From assembly GCA_016709445.1 (NCBI GenBank), contig JADJMV010000011.1, positions 124,001 through 188,000 of the forward strand: a stretch of 64,000 bases of DNA, given 5' to 3'. This document shows, piece by piece, positions 41,702 to 50,386 of the stretch. The DNA is from Phycisphaerales bacterium. Lineage in GTDB: Bacteria > Planctomycetota > Phycisphaerae > Phycisphaerales > UBA1924. The stretch's first letter is position 1, and the number at the start of each line of letters is the position of its first letter. The position numbers and the translations under genes are program-made. The notes beneath the pieces were generated by a model. It was not told where the DNA came from, searched no databases, and was given only the letters and a program-made list of their open reading frames with translations.

Positions 41702-42559
41702 CTACACCGCGGCCATCGCGCGGCGACGGCGCCCCGCGAGGATGCCGACCGCCACGGCGAAGGACGCCAGCGAGGCAGGCGTCGGGATCACGGTGTCCAG
41801 ATACGCCGTCAGTTCGCGGAGCGTGATCTCCGTCGCGGCGTTGGCCGCGTCGAGCGGTGTGCCCATCCCAACATGGATGTGCCCCGCGGCGAAGTTCTCC
41901 CACGCCGCATCATGCGAGCTGTTCAGCGAGTTGTACCAGACCCCGTGGAGGCCGATGAACTCGGAGAGGTAGTTCCCGCCCGTGCCGTTCCAGTCGATAA
42001 ACGCGTTGCTGATCACCCCCGAGTCGGCGACGGCGTCGCGGATCGCCTCCATCGGCAGCGTGCTCGACAGCTCCGTCCCGACCTCCAGAGACTGGAAGAT
42101 CGGCATATCCAACGTGGGCTTGACAGGGTCGGTAAAGTCATCCGCCCAATCCCCGGGCGCACGGAGCCTGTGGTGGCTCTCGATCTCCCAGTTGCTGCCT
42201 CGCCCGCCGCGGCTGAACGTGATGATCGCCGCGGGCTTGATCTCTTGGGTGATCCTCTCCCAATCCGCCGAGGTGTCCTGGTAGTCCACCTCGAAATCAC
42301 CGGCCCCCTGACCCCAGTTGTTGTCGCCATCGTCGATGAAGCTTGGGAAGAACGAGTACACGTTGTACCCCCGCCCCTCCCAGTTCCCGCCGATCCACCC
42401 GTCGGGGTTCAGATCCGGATTGGTGCTGAAGCGTTCCACCATCCAGCTCGTCGGGGGCCAGTAGCCGGTGAGCATGATGTTGTGCGTGAAGTCGGCCCGT
42501 GCCACCGCCCCGAAGCCGCAGCAACTACAGAGCATGAAACGGCCCGGCATTCGGCGCAT
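41702..42559 (-). CDS. Secreted protein with PEP-CTERM-like sorting tail, possibly pyroglutamyl peptidase-like
   Basis: A 285-residue exported protein: short signal region (FMLCSCCGFGAVARA), a body with NIMLTGYWPPTSWMVERFS, FPSFIDDGDNNWGQGAGDFEVDYQDTSADW and AAIITFSRGG, and a C-terminal tail PTPASLASFAVAVGILAGRRRRA. The tail (short Pro motif, hydrophobic helix, Arg cluster) is the layout of PEP-CTERM sorting signals. The body faintly recalls pyroglutamyl-peptidase-type proteins, but I cannot confirm active-site residues. ATG 42559 has GGAGA upstream. Confidence 0.65.
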   Translation of the reverse strand: MRRMPGRFMLCSCCGFGAVARADFTHNIMLTGYWPPTSWMVERFSTNPDLNPDGWIGGNWEGRGYNVYSFFPSFIDDGDNNWGQGAGDFEVDYQDTSADWERITQEIKPAAIITFSRGGRGSNWEIESHHRLRAPGDWADDFTDPVKPTLDMPIFQSLEVGTELSSTLPMEAIRDAVADSGVISNAFIDWNGTGGNYLSEFIGLHGVWYNSLNSSHDAAWENFAAGHIHVGMGTPLDAANAATEITLRELTAYLDTVIPTPASLASFAVAVGILAGRRRRAMAAV

Positions 42560-42727
42560 CGCAGTTCTCCAACCCCGGCTGTGAGGACGGATCATCCCAA
42601 CCACGCCTTCCACGCAGCGCAGCGGCACAATGCCCCGGGAAGGGGTCGGCACTTTACCATGCCACCGGGACCAGCTCGGTCCACCCGATTCGCGATTTCC
42701 GCGCCAAACTCCTAGAATCACAGCGCC

Positions 42728-43897
42728 GTGAAGCACCCCCACCACGAGCCACCCGCCTCCCCCTGGGCCATCGTCGGATGGGCGCTCTACCTGGCCTGCT
42801 CGTGGACCTGGTGCATCGGCATGTTTCTGCCGGTATTGCTCATCCGCGACTATGGCCCGTGGGGCTTCGTCGCCTTCGCCGTCCCCAATGTGGTCGGGGC
42901 GGCAGCGATGGGCTGGGTGCTCTCCGGCCGCCACGCCCCGCGTCGGATCCTCGAGCAACACGGACCGGCGATCCGTGCTTTCGCCATCGTCACCGTGGCG
43001 TTCCAATGCTTCTTCCTGGGCCTGATCCTGAACTGGTCGGGCTTTGCCCAAGCGGGCACCGGTGTGCTCGCCGTGTTGGTCCTGGCTGCGCTCCTGACGC
43101 CTGCCGTAGCGAGGGCCCGCTGGCTGGCTCTTGCGATCTGGCTCCTCTCGGCGGCCTGTGCGGCGCTGGCGTGGCGGTCGGGCGCTCTGGCCGCGCCCCC
43201 ACAGTCAGCCCCGCCCATCGACCTGCTCTGGCTCTCACCGGTCTGCGTCTTTGGTTTCGCCCTGTGCCCCTACCTCGATCCGACGTTCCTCCATGCCGCC
43301 GAGCGACTGCACGACGCCGGCCGCCGGACCGCCTTCGCCCTGGGCTTCGGTGTGTTCTTCCTGGCCATGATCCTCCTGACGCTCGCCTACGGCGGGCAGG
43401 CTGATCGTCTGGCGCAGCTCGCGGTCCAGCCGGTTGGTCCACAGGGGCTCATCTTTCTGCACATCGGCGCGCAGCTGGCGTTCACGATCCTCGTCCACCT
43501 TCGCGAGCTCCGGCGCATGCGAGCCCGGCGGGCGATGGTCATCGCGGGGATCGCGGGCGCTGTCGTGGGCCTCGGGGCGTTCGCGCTCGATTGGCCCCGA
43601 CTGACCGAGTACGCCCCCGGACCGGGCTCGCCCGAGCTCTACTACCGCTGTTTCATGTCGTTCTACGGCCTGGTATTCCCGGCCTACGTCTGGATCTGCA
43701 TGATCCCGACGCCCGACGGTCACGCGGGCCTCAACGGCCTCCGCGGCCGCCGGAAGCTCCTGGCCCTCTGCGGCGCGGTCGGCGTCGCCGCCCCGTTCTA
43801 TTGGATGGGGTTCGTCATGCTCCAGGAGTTCTATCTCGTCCCGGGACTATTGGTCGTCCTGCTCGCGAGGCTCGCTGTCCGAGGCATCGGCCGATAG
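42728..43897 (+). CDS. Polytopic membrane protein, unknown function
   Basis: A 389-residue protein with about ten hydrophobic helices and an N-terminal His/Pro-rich cytoplasmic tail. Seen: AIVGWALYLACSWTWCIGMFLPVLL, FGFALCPYLDPTFLHAA and FYWMGFVMLQEFYLVPGLLVVLLA. The pattern could be a transporter or integral sensor; no signature is decisive. GTG 42728 is chosen because it starts just before the conserved hydrophobic region. TAGAAT (42713-42718), 9 bases upstream, may be the -10. Its last 51 bases overlap the convergent queG. Confidence 0.65.
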   Translation: MKHPHHEPPASPWAIVGWALYLACSWTWCIGMFLPVLLIRDYGPWGFVAFAVPNVVGAAAMGWVLSGRHAPRRILEQHGPAIRAFAIVTVAFQCFFLGLILNWSGFAQAGTGVLAVLVLAALLTPAVARARWLALAIWLLSAACAALAWRSGALAAPPQSAPPIDLLWLSPVCVFGFALCPYLDPTFLHAAERLHDAGRRTAFALGFGVFFLAMILLTLAYGGQADRLAQLAVQPVGPQGLIFLHIGAQLAFTILVHLRELRRMRARRAMVIAGIAGAVVGLGAFALDWPRLTEYAPGPGSPELYYRCFMSFYGLVFPAYVWICMIPTPDGHAGLNGLRGRRKLLALCGAVGVAAPFYWMGFVMLQEFYLVPGLLVVLLARLAVRGIGR

Positions 43898-44980
43898 CCG
43901 CATCCCCAGCGCGGACCGCGCGGCGCCCCGAACCTCCTCTGGTTCGCGGGCATCCCAGGCCAAGTCCGTCAGCCTCGACCTGATGTTCCGCATCGCTTCG
44001 GGTCCTCCGGACGCCTCCGAGTCGGCCGCAAGTATGGACGCGAGCACAAGCACGGCATTGCGTTTCATCTGAGCGAGGGTAACGCGCTTCATGGCGCTGG
44101 TCGCGAATCTGCCTCGCCGGGTCGCCTCGTCCCAGCCGATGACGTCGAGCGGATCAAATCCGGAGCGACGCGGCGCATAGTCCGCACGCACCGGCGAAGC
44201 CGGGGCCGCGCGCGGTGAATTGTGCGGGCAGACCTCCTGGCACACATCGCACCCGACCAGCCAGTTCCCAACGCGAGCCGCCAGGCCCGCCGCGATCGGT
44301 CCCTGATGCTCGATGGTCAGGTAGCTGATGCAACGTCGCGCGTCCACGCCATAGGGTTGGATCGCATCCGTCGGGCAGGCATCGATGCACCTCGTGCAAG
44401 ATCCGCAGCGGTCGGGTTCGACACGCTGGGCCGACGGCGGCTCCAATTCAAGCGAGGTCAGGAACCCGCCGAGCACCATCCAACTCCCGCGCTCCGGGTG
44501 AATCAGGAGGGTGTGCTTCCCGATCCAGCCCAGGCCGCACCACAAGGCGAATTCACGCTCGAGCACGGGCCCGGTATCGCAGAACGCGCGCGTCGTCGCC
44601 CCGGCAAACGCGGATCGCACGCGATCGCAGACCCGGCGAAGCCGCCGCTTCACGACATCGTGGTAGTCGCGCCCCTGGGCATACCTGGCCACCCGACCAT
44701 TGCCCAGAGTCGTCGGCTCCGCCGCCGCGTGCCGCCCGGAGTAGAAGTCGGCGACCATCACCACGGCCCGGGCCCCTGGGAGGGCCCGTGTGGGATCGAG
44801 CCGATCAGCGACGGTCTCGGCCAGCCATGCCATCTCTCCATGCTTGCCGGCGAGCAGCCACTGCCGGAGAGCCTCGCCCCAGCCGCTCGGCCGCAGCGGG
44901 CTGACCCCCGCGAGCGAGAAGCCTTCCGCCTCACACATCCGAAGGATTGCGTCCGCGCGCGATGCCGGGGTCTCATGCAC
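43847..44980 (-). CDS. queG: Epoxyqueuosine reductase
   Basis: Final enzyme of queuosine synthesis; it reduces epoxyqueuosine in tRNA using cobalamin and two [4Fe-4S] clusters. The 377-residue protein shows RYAQGRDYHDVVKRRL, the catalytic-Asp motif FCDTGPVLEREFA, GWIGKHTLLIHP, and two cluster motifs, CGSCTRCIDACP and CDVCQEVCPHN. A C-terminal HEAT-like part follows (RGAARSALGMRL). Normal length. Start GTG/ATG region near 44980. Overlaps the end of the membrane protein gene on the other strand. Confidence 0.93.
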   Translation of the reverse strand: MHETPASRADAILRMCEAEGFSLAGVSPLRPSGWGEALRQWLLAGKHGEMAWLAETVADRLDPTRALPGARAVVMVADFYSGRHAAAEPTTLGNGRVARYAQGRDYHDVVKRRLRRVCDRVRSAFAGATTRAFCDTGPVLEREFALWCGLGWIGKHTLLIHPERGSWMVLGGFLTSLELEPPSAQRVEPDRCGSCTRCIDACPTDAIQPYGVDARRCISYLTIEHQGPIAAGLAARVGNWLVGCDVCQEVCPHNSPRAAPASPVRADYAPRRSGFDPLDVIGWDEATRRGRFATSAMKRVTLAQMKRNAVLVLASILAADSEASGGPEAMRNIRSRLTDLAWDAREPEEVRGAARSALGMRLSADASDSEPREQDDQ

Positions 44981-45001
44981 AGCGTCGCTCCGGGCAGATC
45001 C

Positions 45002-45871
45002 TCAGTTCGAGAGCGCGGCCCGCGGTCGCGACTGCGCCCCGGCCCCGGCCTCGGCGATCCAGCCCTGGATCGTCGCCATCGCTCGCGGCAGCACCGACTC
45101 GGCCGAATCGAGCGTGGGCACCCAATATCGCATCCACTCCACCACGAGCCATGCGTCGGCCCCCGTCCTGGAGAGGTGCTGTACCGCGCGTGCCAGCGGC
45201 ACGTCGCCGGCGCCCAACTCGACGGGGCGCGTGCCCCGCAGGTCCTTGAGCTTCACGGTCCACAACCGATCACCGAGCAGATCGATGGCGGCCTCGGGGT
45301 CGTCACCGTGCCCAGTGCCGACCGCGACGTTGTACGCGGCGCCGAGCCAAGGGCTCGCACACCGACGGATGATCTGCGCCAGGTCCTCCGCCCGGGCGAA
45401 CGAGCCGCCGTTCTCGATGACGACACGAATGCGGCGTGAGCGGGCCGAGTCAAGCATCAGGGACAGCCGCCGAACCACTCTGTCGAGCGTCTTGGCAGGG
45501 CGTTCACTCCCCGGCGCTTCGAACCCGAACACCCGCACGCAAGGGCACTCAATCTCGTCGGCAAGCCTGATCATGCGAGTGCCCTCCTCGACGCACCTGT
45601 CCTTCGAGGGGAGCGCGAGTCCGAGGATCGGCGGCCACACGGCCTCGTCAAACCTGACCGAGGTGCCGAGACACATCACGTGGGTCCCGGTCTCGAGGGC
45701 AAGCCGCCGCACCTTCGATCCATCGGTCAGCGCAGGATCGCACGTCAGATCGGACGCACCCCACCCGAAGCTCCGGAGCTCCACGCCATCGAACTCGGTG
45801 TCATCCGCGAAACTCATGACGCGTTCGAGCGTCCAATCCGGGCAGGCGACGGTGCTGAAGGCGATTCTCAT
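45002..45871 (-). CDS. Sugar phosphate isomerase/epimerase-like TIM-barrel protein
   Basis: A 289-residue xylose-isomerase-like barrel. Seen: FDGVELRSFGWGAS, CVRVFGFEAPGS, VVIENGGSFARAEDL (metal-binding Glu), AAYNVAVGTGHGDDPEAAIDLL and LKDLRGTRPVELGAGDVPLARA. The residues fit the AP endonuclease 2/isomerase superfamily; reaction and substrate unknown. ATG 45871 is the natural start, as upstream in-frame codons are proline- and glycine-rich. It ends 21 bases from the queG start on the same strand, so the two may be co-transcribed. Confidence 0.75.
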   Translation of the reverse strand: MRIAFSTVACPDWTLERVMSFADDTEFDGVELRSFGWGASDLTCDPALTDGSKVRRLALETGTHVMCLGTSVRFDEAVWPPILGLALPSKDRCVEEGTRMIRLADEIECPCVRVFGFEAPGSERPAKTLDRVVRRLSLMLDSARSRRIRVVIENGGSFARAEDLAQIIRRCASPWLGAAYNVAVGTGHGDDPEAAIDLLGDRLWTVKLKDLRGTRPVELGAGDVPLARAVQHLSRTGADAWLVVEWMRYWVPTLDSAESVLPRAMATIQGWIAEAGAGAQSRPRAALSN

Positions 45872-46154
45872 GGTGAGGCTCTCTGCGGCATGCTCAGGTG
45901 GCGAAGACAACGGCCGACGGCCGCATGGTAGGAGTTTGACCCCTCCGACGCGGCGATCCCGCCCAACCCCCCACGCCCGGCCCAATAACCAGGCGCGGGG
46001 CAGGGCAGCATGGCCCCCGACCCCCCCAACCCTCGGATCCACACCGACTTACGCCCGTACAGAGGCGAGGGACATGGCCGCGGCAACGCGATGTATTCGA
46101 TGCTGTGGGGACGCAGGCAAGGGCAAGCACCGTCCGGGGCAGAGGTCTCGCACC

Positions 46155-46409
46155 ATGAGCCAATCCACCAACGCCGGGAGCACCAGAGTCGGACTTCTCG
46201 GTGCCGCGGTCCTCCTCGCCGGCTTGGGCGGATGCGCCGGAAACTCGGCCCGCAACCAGTACTACGCGTCCCGGGCCGTCGTGCGGCAGGCGGAGCCGGG
46301 GGACGGCTCTGTGACCGCGCTCCGGCCCGGCGCTGGCGAGGGCCTTTGGAGCGCTTCACTCACCTTTGTCCCCATCGACGAGACCGGCGACTACGCGTCG
46401 GCCGACTGA
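46155..46409 (+). CDS. Small lipoprotein, unknown function
   Basis: An 84-residue protein with a clear lipobox: GLLGAAVLLAGLGGCAGN, acylated Cys at about 27. The mature part is only about 58 residues, with no recognised domain (QYYASRAVVRQAEPGDGSV, SLTFVPIDETGDYASAD). ATG 46155 has GCAGAGG upstream. Lies 77 bases before kynA in the same direction. The region 45872-46154 before it contains no other gene. Confidence 0.6.
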   Translation: MSQSTNAGSTRVGLLGAAVLLAGLGGCAGNSARNQYYASRAVVRQAEPGDGSVTALRPGAGEGLWSASLTFVPIDETGDYASAD

Positions 46410-46486
46410 CCTGCATCTGCTGATCGCGCTGCACCGGCGGTGTACCCTGTGTGCGAACGGAGACCCCGACGCCGCAGGAGCACGCC

Positions 46487-47347
46487 ATGACCGCGCCGGA
46501 ACACGCGTTCCACACCGAACTGGCCGATCGCCTGGACTATGGGCGATACCTCCACCTCGACGCGCTGCTCGCTTCGCAGCAGACGCTCTCGGACCCGCCG
46601 CACCACGACGAGCTGCTCTTCATCATCCAGCATCAGACCAACGAACTCTGGTTCAAGCTCGCCATCCACGAACTCCGGGCCGCCATGCGCCTCATCCAGA
46701 CAGATGCCCTCGAGCCCTCCTTTAAGATCCTGGCTCGGGTGAAGCACATCCAGGGCCAGCTCCTGCGGCAGTGGGACGTGCTCGCGACGCTGACCCCGAG
46801 CGAGTACGTCGAGTTTCGCGATGTCCTCGGCCCCGCCAGCGGGCTCCAGTCGTTCCAGTACCGCATGATCGAGTTCCTGCTCGGGAACAAGGACCGCCGC
46901 ATGCTGGCGATTTTCCGCCACATGCCGGCCATCCACGACGAACTCCAGGCCGCGCTCGAGGCGCCCTCGCTGTACGACGAATTCCTGGCACATCTGCACC
47001 GCCGCGGCCTGCCGATACCCGCCGGTCTCCTCCGCCGCGACTTTGCGCTGCCCCGCGAGCCCGACGCCGGCCTGGTGGGAGTCTTCCGCACCATCTACGA
47101 GAATCCCCACCAACATTGGGACGCCTACGAGATGTGCGAGAAGCTCGTTGATATCGACGAGCAGTACGGCCTCTTCCGATTTCGGCACATGAAAGTCGTC
47201 GAGCGCATCATCGGCTTTAAGACAGGCACCGGCGGCACCCCGGGCGTGCCCTACCTGCGTCGGGCCATCGAGCTGGAGTACTTCCCCGAGCTCTGGCAGG
47301 TCCGAACCGAGCTGCGGAGCCCCGGCGATCGCGGAGCCGGGTCGTGA
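46487..47347 (+). CDS. kynA: Tryptophan 2,3-dioxygenase
   Basis: Heme enzyme opening the indole ring of tryptophan to N-formylkynurenine. The 286-residue protein has the substrate region DELLFIIQHQTNELWFKL, LQSFQYRMIEFLLGNK, the heme-ligand His in FRFRHMKVVERIIGFKTGTGGTPGVPYL, and normal length. ATG 46487 is selected for CAGGAG upstream. Its TGA overlaps the kynureninase GTG. Kynurenine formamidase, the step between, is not in the window. Confidence 0.95.
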   Translation: MTAPEHAFHTELADRLDYGRYLHLDALLASQQTLSDPPHHDELLFIIQHQTNELWFKLAIHELRAAMRLIQTDALEPSFKILARVKHIQGQLLRQWDVLATLTPSEYVEFRDVLGPASGLQSFQYRMIEFLLGNKDRRMLAIFRHMPAIHDELQAALEAPSLYDEFLAHLHRRGLPIPAGLLRRDFALPREPDAGLVGVFRTIYENPHQHWDAYEMCEKLVDIDEQYGLFRFRHMKVVERIIGFKTGTGGTPGVPYLRRAIELEYFPELWQVRTELRSPGDRGAGS

Positions 47348-48633
47348 CCCTTCCCGGTTCGACCCTGGTCCGCCCGACTATCGCGGATCCCATCGCGGCC
47401 ATGGGAGGCGGCCCGCTCACGGAGGAGGGCCTCCGACGCCACATCCACCCCCTGTTCTCGCGGGTGCTCCGGCGCGAAGAGATCTACCTGGCCAACCACT
47501 CGCTGGGTCGCCCGCTCGACGCGACGGCGGACGATCTCCAACTCGCGATGGATCTCTGGTATGAGCAGATGGACGGCGCGTGGGCGGGATGGATGGATGC
47601 GATCCAGCGGTTCCGCGCCCTCCAGGCGGCCCTGATCGGCTGCGCTCGGGCCGACGCGGTGGTCCCCCGCGTCTCGGCGGGGCAGGGTCTCCGCGCTGCG
47701 CTCAACGCCCTGCCCCAACCCCGCCCCACCGTCGTGGCGACCCGCGGTGAGTTCGACTCGATCGATCACATCCTCAAGACCTACGCGCGGCAGGGCCGCG
47801 CCGATATCCGCTGGCTCGAGCCCGACGGCCGAGGCCTGTTCTCCGCCGAAGCCGCCATCGCCGCGTTGCGTCCGGGAACCGACCTCCTCGTGCTGAGCAT
47901 GGTCTACTTCGCCACCGGACAACTCGTCGAGGGCCTTCCTGAGATCGTTGCGGCGGCGCGGCGGGCCGGATCCATGGTCCTCCTCGATTGCTACCACGCC
48001 GCGGGCGCGATCCCAATGACAGGCCCACTCGCGTTCGACGCCCTCGCCCCGGACTTTGCCATCGGCGGGAACTACAAGTACACGCGGGGAGGGCCTGGCG
48101 CCGGATGGCTCGCGATCCACCCTCGCCACCTCACCCCCGACCCTCTGCCGCCGCTGTTCACGCTCGACACCGGCTGGTTCGCCAAGCGCGGCGTGTTCGA
48201 GTTCCGTCGGCCCGACCAGCCCGAACTCGCCGCCGGTGGCGACGCCTGGCTCGAGGCGACGCCAGCGGTGCTCACGAGCTTCCAGGCCCTCGCCGGGCTC
48301 GAACTGACCCTCGGCCTGGGGGTCGATCGCCTCCGCGCCTACAGCCTGGAGCAACAATCCAGACTCGCGCACCAACTCGCCGCCAGAGGCGTGCCCGTAC
48401 TCGATTTCGAACCCCACGGCGCTTTCCTGCTGGTCCCGTCCAGCGATTTCCAGGCGCTCTGCGACCGCATCCGTTCCCGAGGCGTGAATGTCGACGCCCG
48501 CCCCAGCACCGCGGGCCCGGAGCGCAGCACGGAGCGTTCCGGCTTCGTGCGAGTCTGCCCGGACATCTTGACGACGGACGCCGAGATTTCCCTCGCGGCC
48601 GCTCGCATCGCCGAGGCATTCGAAAGCCTCTGA
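47344..48633 (+). CDS. kynU: Kynureninase
   Basis: PLP enzyme that cleaves kynurenine to anthranilate and alanine. Motifs: YLANHSLGRPLDA, FDSIDHILKTYA, VLLDCYHAAGAIPM and the PLP lysine in IGGNYKYTRGGPGAGWL (Lys near 244). Another C-terminal domain ends VRVCPDILTTDAEIS. The 429 residues fit the family (about 410-465). GTG 47344 overlaps the kynA stop, so the two are translationally coupled. With kynA this gives a tryptophan-to-anthranilate route. Confidence 0.93.
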   Translation: MTLPGSTLVRPTIADPIAAMGGGPLTEEGLRRHIHPLFSRVLRREEIYLANHSLGRPLDATADDLQLAMDLWYEQMDGAWAGWMDAIQRFRALQAALIGCARADAVVPRVSAGQGLRAALNALPQPRPTVVATRGEFDSIDHILKTYARQGRADIRWLEPDGRGLFSAEAAIAALRPGTDLLVLSMVYFATGQLVEGLPEIVAAARRAGSMVLLDCYHAAGAIPMTGPLAFDALAPDFAIGGNYKYTRGGPGAGWLAIHPRHLTPDPLPPLFTLDTGWFAKRGVFEFRRPDQPELAAGGDAWLEATPAVLTSFQALAGLELTLGLGVDRLRAYSLEQQSRLAHQLAARGVPVLDFEPHGAFLLVPSSDFQALCDRIRSRGVNVDARPSTAGPERSTERSGFVRVCPDILTTDAEISLAAARIAEAFESL

Positions 48634-48656
48634 CCGCTGGCATGCTCCGGGGGTGC

Positions 48657-49222
48657 TCAGTCGGCGCGCTCGCCGCCAGCCCGCTCGCACGGCAGCGTCA
48701 AGACAAAGTCTGTGCCCCGACCTTCCTCCGTGTGCACCTCGATGCGCCCCCCGTGAGCCTCGATAATTCGCCGCGATGTGGGCAGACCCAGACCCGAACC
48801 ACCGGACTTGGTTGTAAAATAAGGGGTGAAGATCTTCTCGCGCGCGGACTCCGGGATGCCGGGGCCGGTGTCGATCACGTGCAAAACCGCGACGGAGCGG
48901 CGCTCCTCGTCCACGCCCTGAGCAGTCTTGAGGATGAGTTCCCGGGGGCTCCCCGAGGCCTGCTTTGCCATTGCCTGCACCGCATTGAGCATCAGGTTCA
49001 GGACGGCCTGCTTGATATGAGGCGGATCGATCCACGCGATCAGGGCCCCGGGGGCGAGAGTGCTCCGCAGGCGCACCCCGTGCTGCTCCGCTTGAGGGTG
49101 GAAGAAGTCCACCAGTTCGTCGATCGTGGTGTTCAGATCGGCCAGCCGCGGCTCAATCCGCAGTTCACCGGCGTATTCGAGGAAGTCCGTGAGGATTCCC
49201 CGCAGCCGCTCAACCTCGCGCG
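48657..49222 (-). CDS. Sensor histidine kinase, C-terminal ATPase part of a frameshifted gene
   Basis: Continues the kinase with REVERLRGILTDFLEYAGEL, then the N-box (QAVLNLMLNAVQAMAK), G1 (VIDTGPGIPESAREKIFTPYFTTKSGG) and G2 (GSGLGLPTSRRIIEAHGG) ATP-binding motifs and FVLTLP at the end. The joint is within an alternating CG run at 49216-49228, where one lost base would explain the shift. The restored protein would be about 303 residues. The frame stays open upstream to 50108, but that part is not kinase sequence. Confidence 0.75.
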
Positions 49223-49570
49223 CCCGAGCGCCGAGAGACGCCGCAGCAACGGGGCACGGAATTCCTCCGCAATCTCCAGATCTTCGACGCCCTCCGCCAG
49301 CAATTGGGCGTTGAGACCGATGGTCGAGAGCGGATTCTTGATCTCGTGGGCGAGGCCGCCCGTCATCGAACCGATCTCCGCCAAACGCTCGGCGCGCCTC
49401 GCCCGCTCGACTGCCGACCTGAACCGCCGGAGATGCCTCCGGACCAGTGCCCGCGCGGCCATCGCGGCGGCGAGCACGCCGATCCCGAAGCCCACCAGCC
49501 CCGGGCGGAGCCAAGCCGCACCGGACGGGGGCCCGTCGCCATCGGGGATGAGGCGCGTCGTCTCGGTCAA
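49133..49570 (-). CDS. Sensor histidine kinase, N-terminal part of a frameshifted gene
   Basis: TTG 49570 opens a frame with a periplasmic stub, one membrane helix (LVGFGIGVLAAAMAARALV) and the dimerisation/phospho-acceptor region ERLAEIGSMTGGLAHEIKNPLSTIGLNAQLL, where the His in AHEIKNP is the phosphorylation site. Homology fails after LRRLSALGRA, and the true sequence continues in another frame from about 49222. It lies 21 bases after the cold-shock gene on the same strand, so co-transcription is likely. No response regulator is adjacent. Confidence 0.75.
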   Translation of the reverse strand: MTETTRLIPDGDGPPSGAAWLRPGLVGFGIGVLAAAMAARALVRRHLRRFRSAVERARRAERLAEIGSMTGGLAHEIKNPLSTIGLNAQLLAEGVEDLEIAEEFRAPLLRRLSALGRARLSGCGESSRTSSNTPVNCGLSRGWPI

Positions 49571-49591
49571 GGGTTTGGACTGTAGAAGGAT

Positions 49592-49876
49592 TCAGGACCG
49601 CCGTGGTGTTCGGACATGCTGCCGCTTGGGCACCACGACCGCCGGATCTGGGCGGCTGACCCGAGTGGCCTTCCAGCCCTTGTCCGATTCCTCGGCGTCG
49701 TAGACGACCGGTGAACCGTCTTTGAGCACGCGGAACCCGTCGCCCTCGATGCACGAATAGTGCACGAAGATGTCCTGCCCCTCGGGCCCGACGATGAAGC
49801 CGAACCCCTTGCGGGGATCGAACCACTTCACCTGACCTTCCACGCCGTCGAGCCGGCCATGGCCATTGTCGCTCAT
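49592..49876 (-). CDS. Cold-shock domain protein with basic C-terminal tail
   Basis: A 94-residue single-stranded nucleic-acid-binding protein. The cold-shock domain has both RNP motifs, KWFDPRKGFGFI (RNP1) and DIFVHYS (RNP2), within residues 14-75. A basic extension (VVVPKRQHVRTPRRS) makes it longer than typical CspA (about 70). ATG 49876 gives a short hydrophilic leader (SDNGHGRLDG); an internal start is possible. Upstream neighbour on the same strand, 252 bases away, is pnp, which ends in its own terminator. Confidence 0.9.
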   Translation of the reverse strand: MSDNGHGRLDGVEGQVKWFDPRKGFGFIVGPEGQDIFVHYSCIEGDGFRVLKDGSPVVYDAEESDKGWKATRVSRPDPAVVVPKRQHVRTPRRS

Positions 49877-50073
49877 CGGGACACCCCCAACTCGGTGGCG
49901 CCGTGCGCACGCCGCTCACACCGCGTGCCATGCGGACGCCTGAGCGATCCAAACAAGAAGCCGAAACTGCCCCGTGCTGCCCTCCTTCAAGCGCGGGGAC
50001 GGTTCGGCGGACGAACCCCGGACAGCCCAGCTTACCGAAATCGATGCGGGCGTCAATGGCGGTCCGAGAAGAA

Positions 50074-50103
50074 AGCGACCCCGGTGCTGCCACCGGGGTC
50101 GCT
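50074..50103 (-). terminator. Rho-independent terminator of pnp
   Basis: Thirteen bases, AGCGACCCCGGTG (50074-50086), pair perfectly with CACCGGGGTCGCT (50091-50103) around CTGC. On the minus strand the stem is followed by TTCTTCTC. It lies just past the last pnp stop at 50129. Confidence 0.85.
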
Positions 50104-50128
50104 CGCAATTTCTGGCGTCAGGGAAGTG

Positions 50129-50386
50129 TCAGGAATTCACCGTCTCGCCATCCTTCGGGGCCTTGGGCATGGCCTGCTTGCGGCTGAGCTTGATGCGGCC
50201 CTGATCGTCGACCAGGATCACCTTCACGCGGACGATATCGCCGATGCGGACGACATCCTCCACGTTCTTGACGAAGCCCTCCGCGAGCTCGGAGATGTGG
50301 CACATCCCGTCGGTGCCCGGAGCCAGCTCGATGAAGGCGCCGAACTCCTTGGTCGAGACAACCTTCCCGTCATAGATCGTTCCGAC
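50129..50386 (-). pseudogene. pnp: S1 domain of PNPase, beyond an in-frame TAG
   Basis: Reading on from the TAG at 50387-50389 in the same frame gives 85 codons and then TGA (50129-50131). The translation is a proper S1 RNA-binding domain: VGTIYDGKVVSTKEFGAFIEL, GTDGMCHISELAEGFVKNVED, VRVKVILVDDQGRIKLSRKQA. It is the normal C-terminal end of PNPase, so the TAG stands where Glu or a similar residue is expected (EEI-stop-VGTIYDG). No start codon or ribosome site lies in front of it. Confidence 0.85.
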
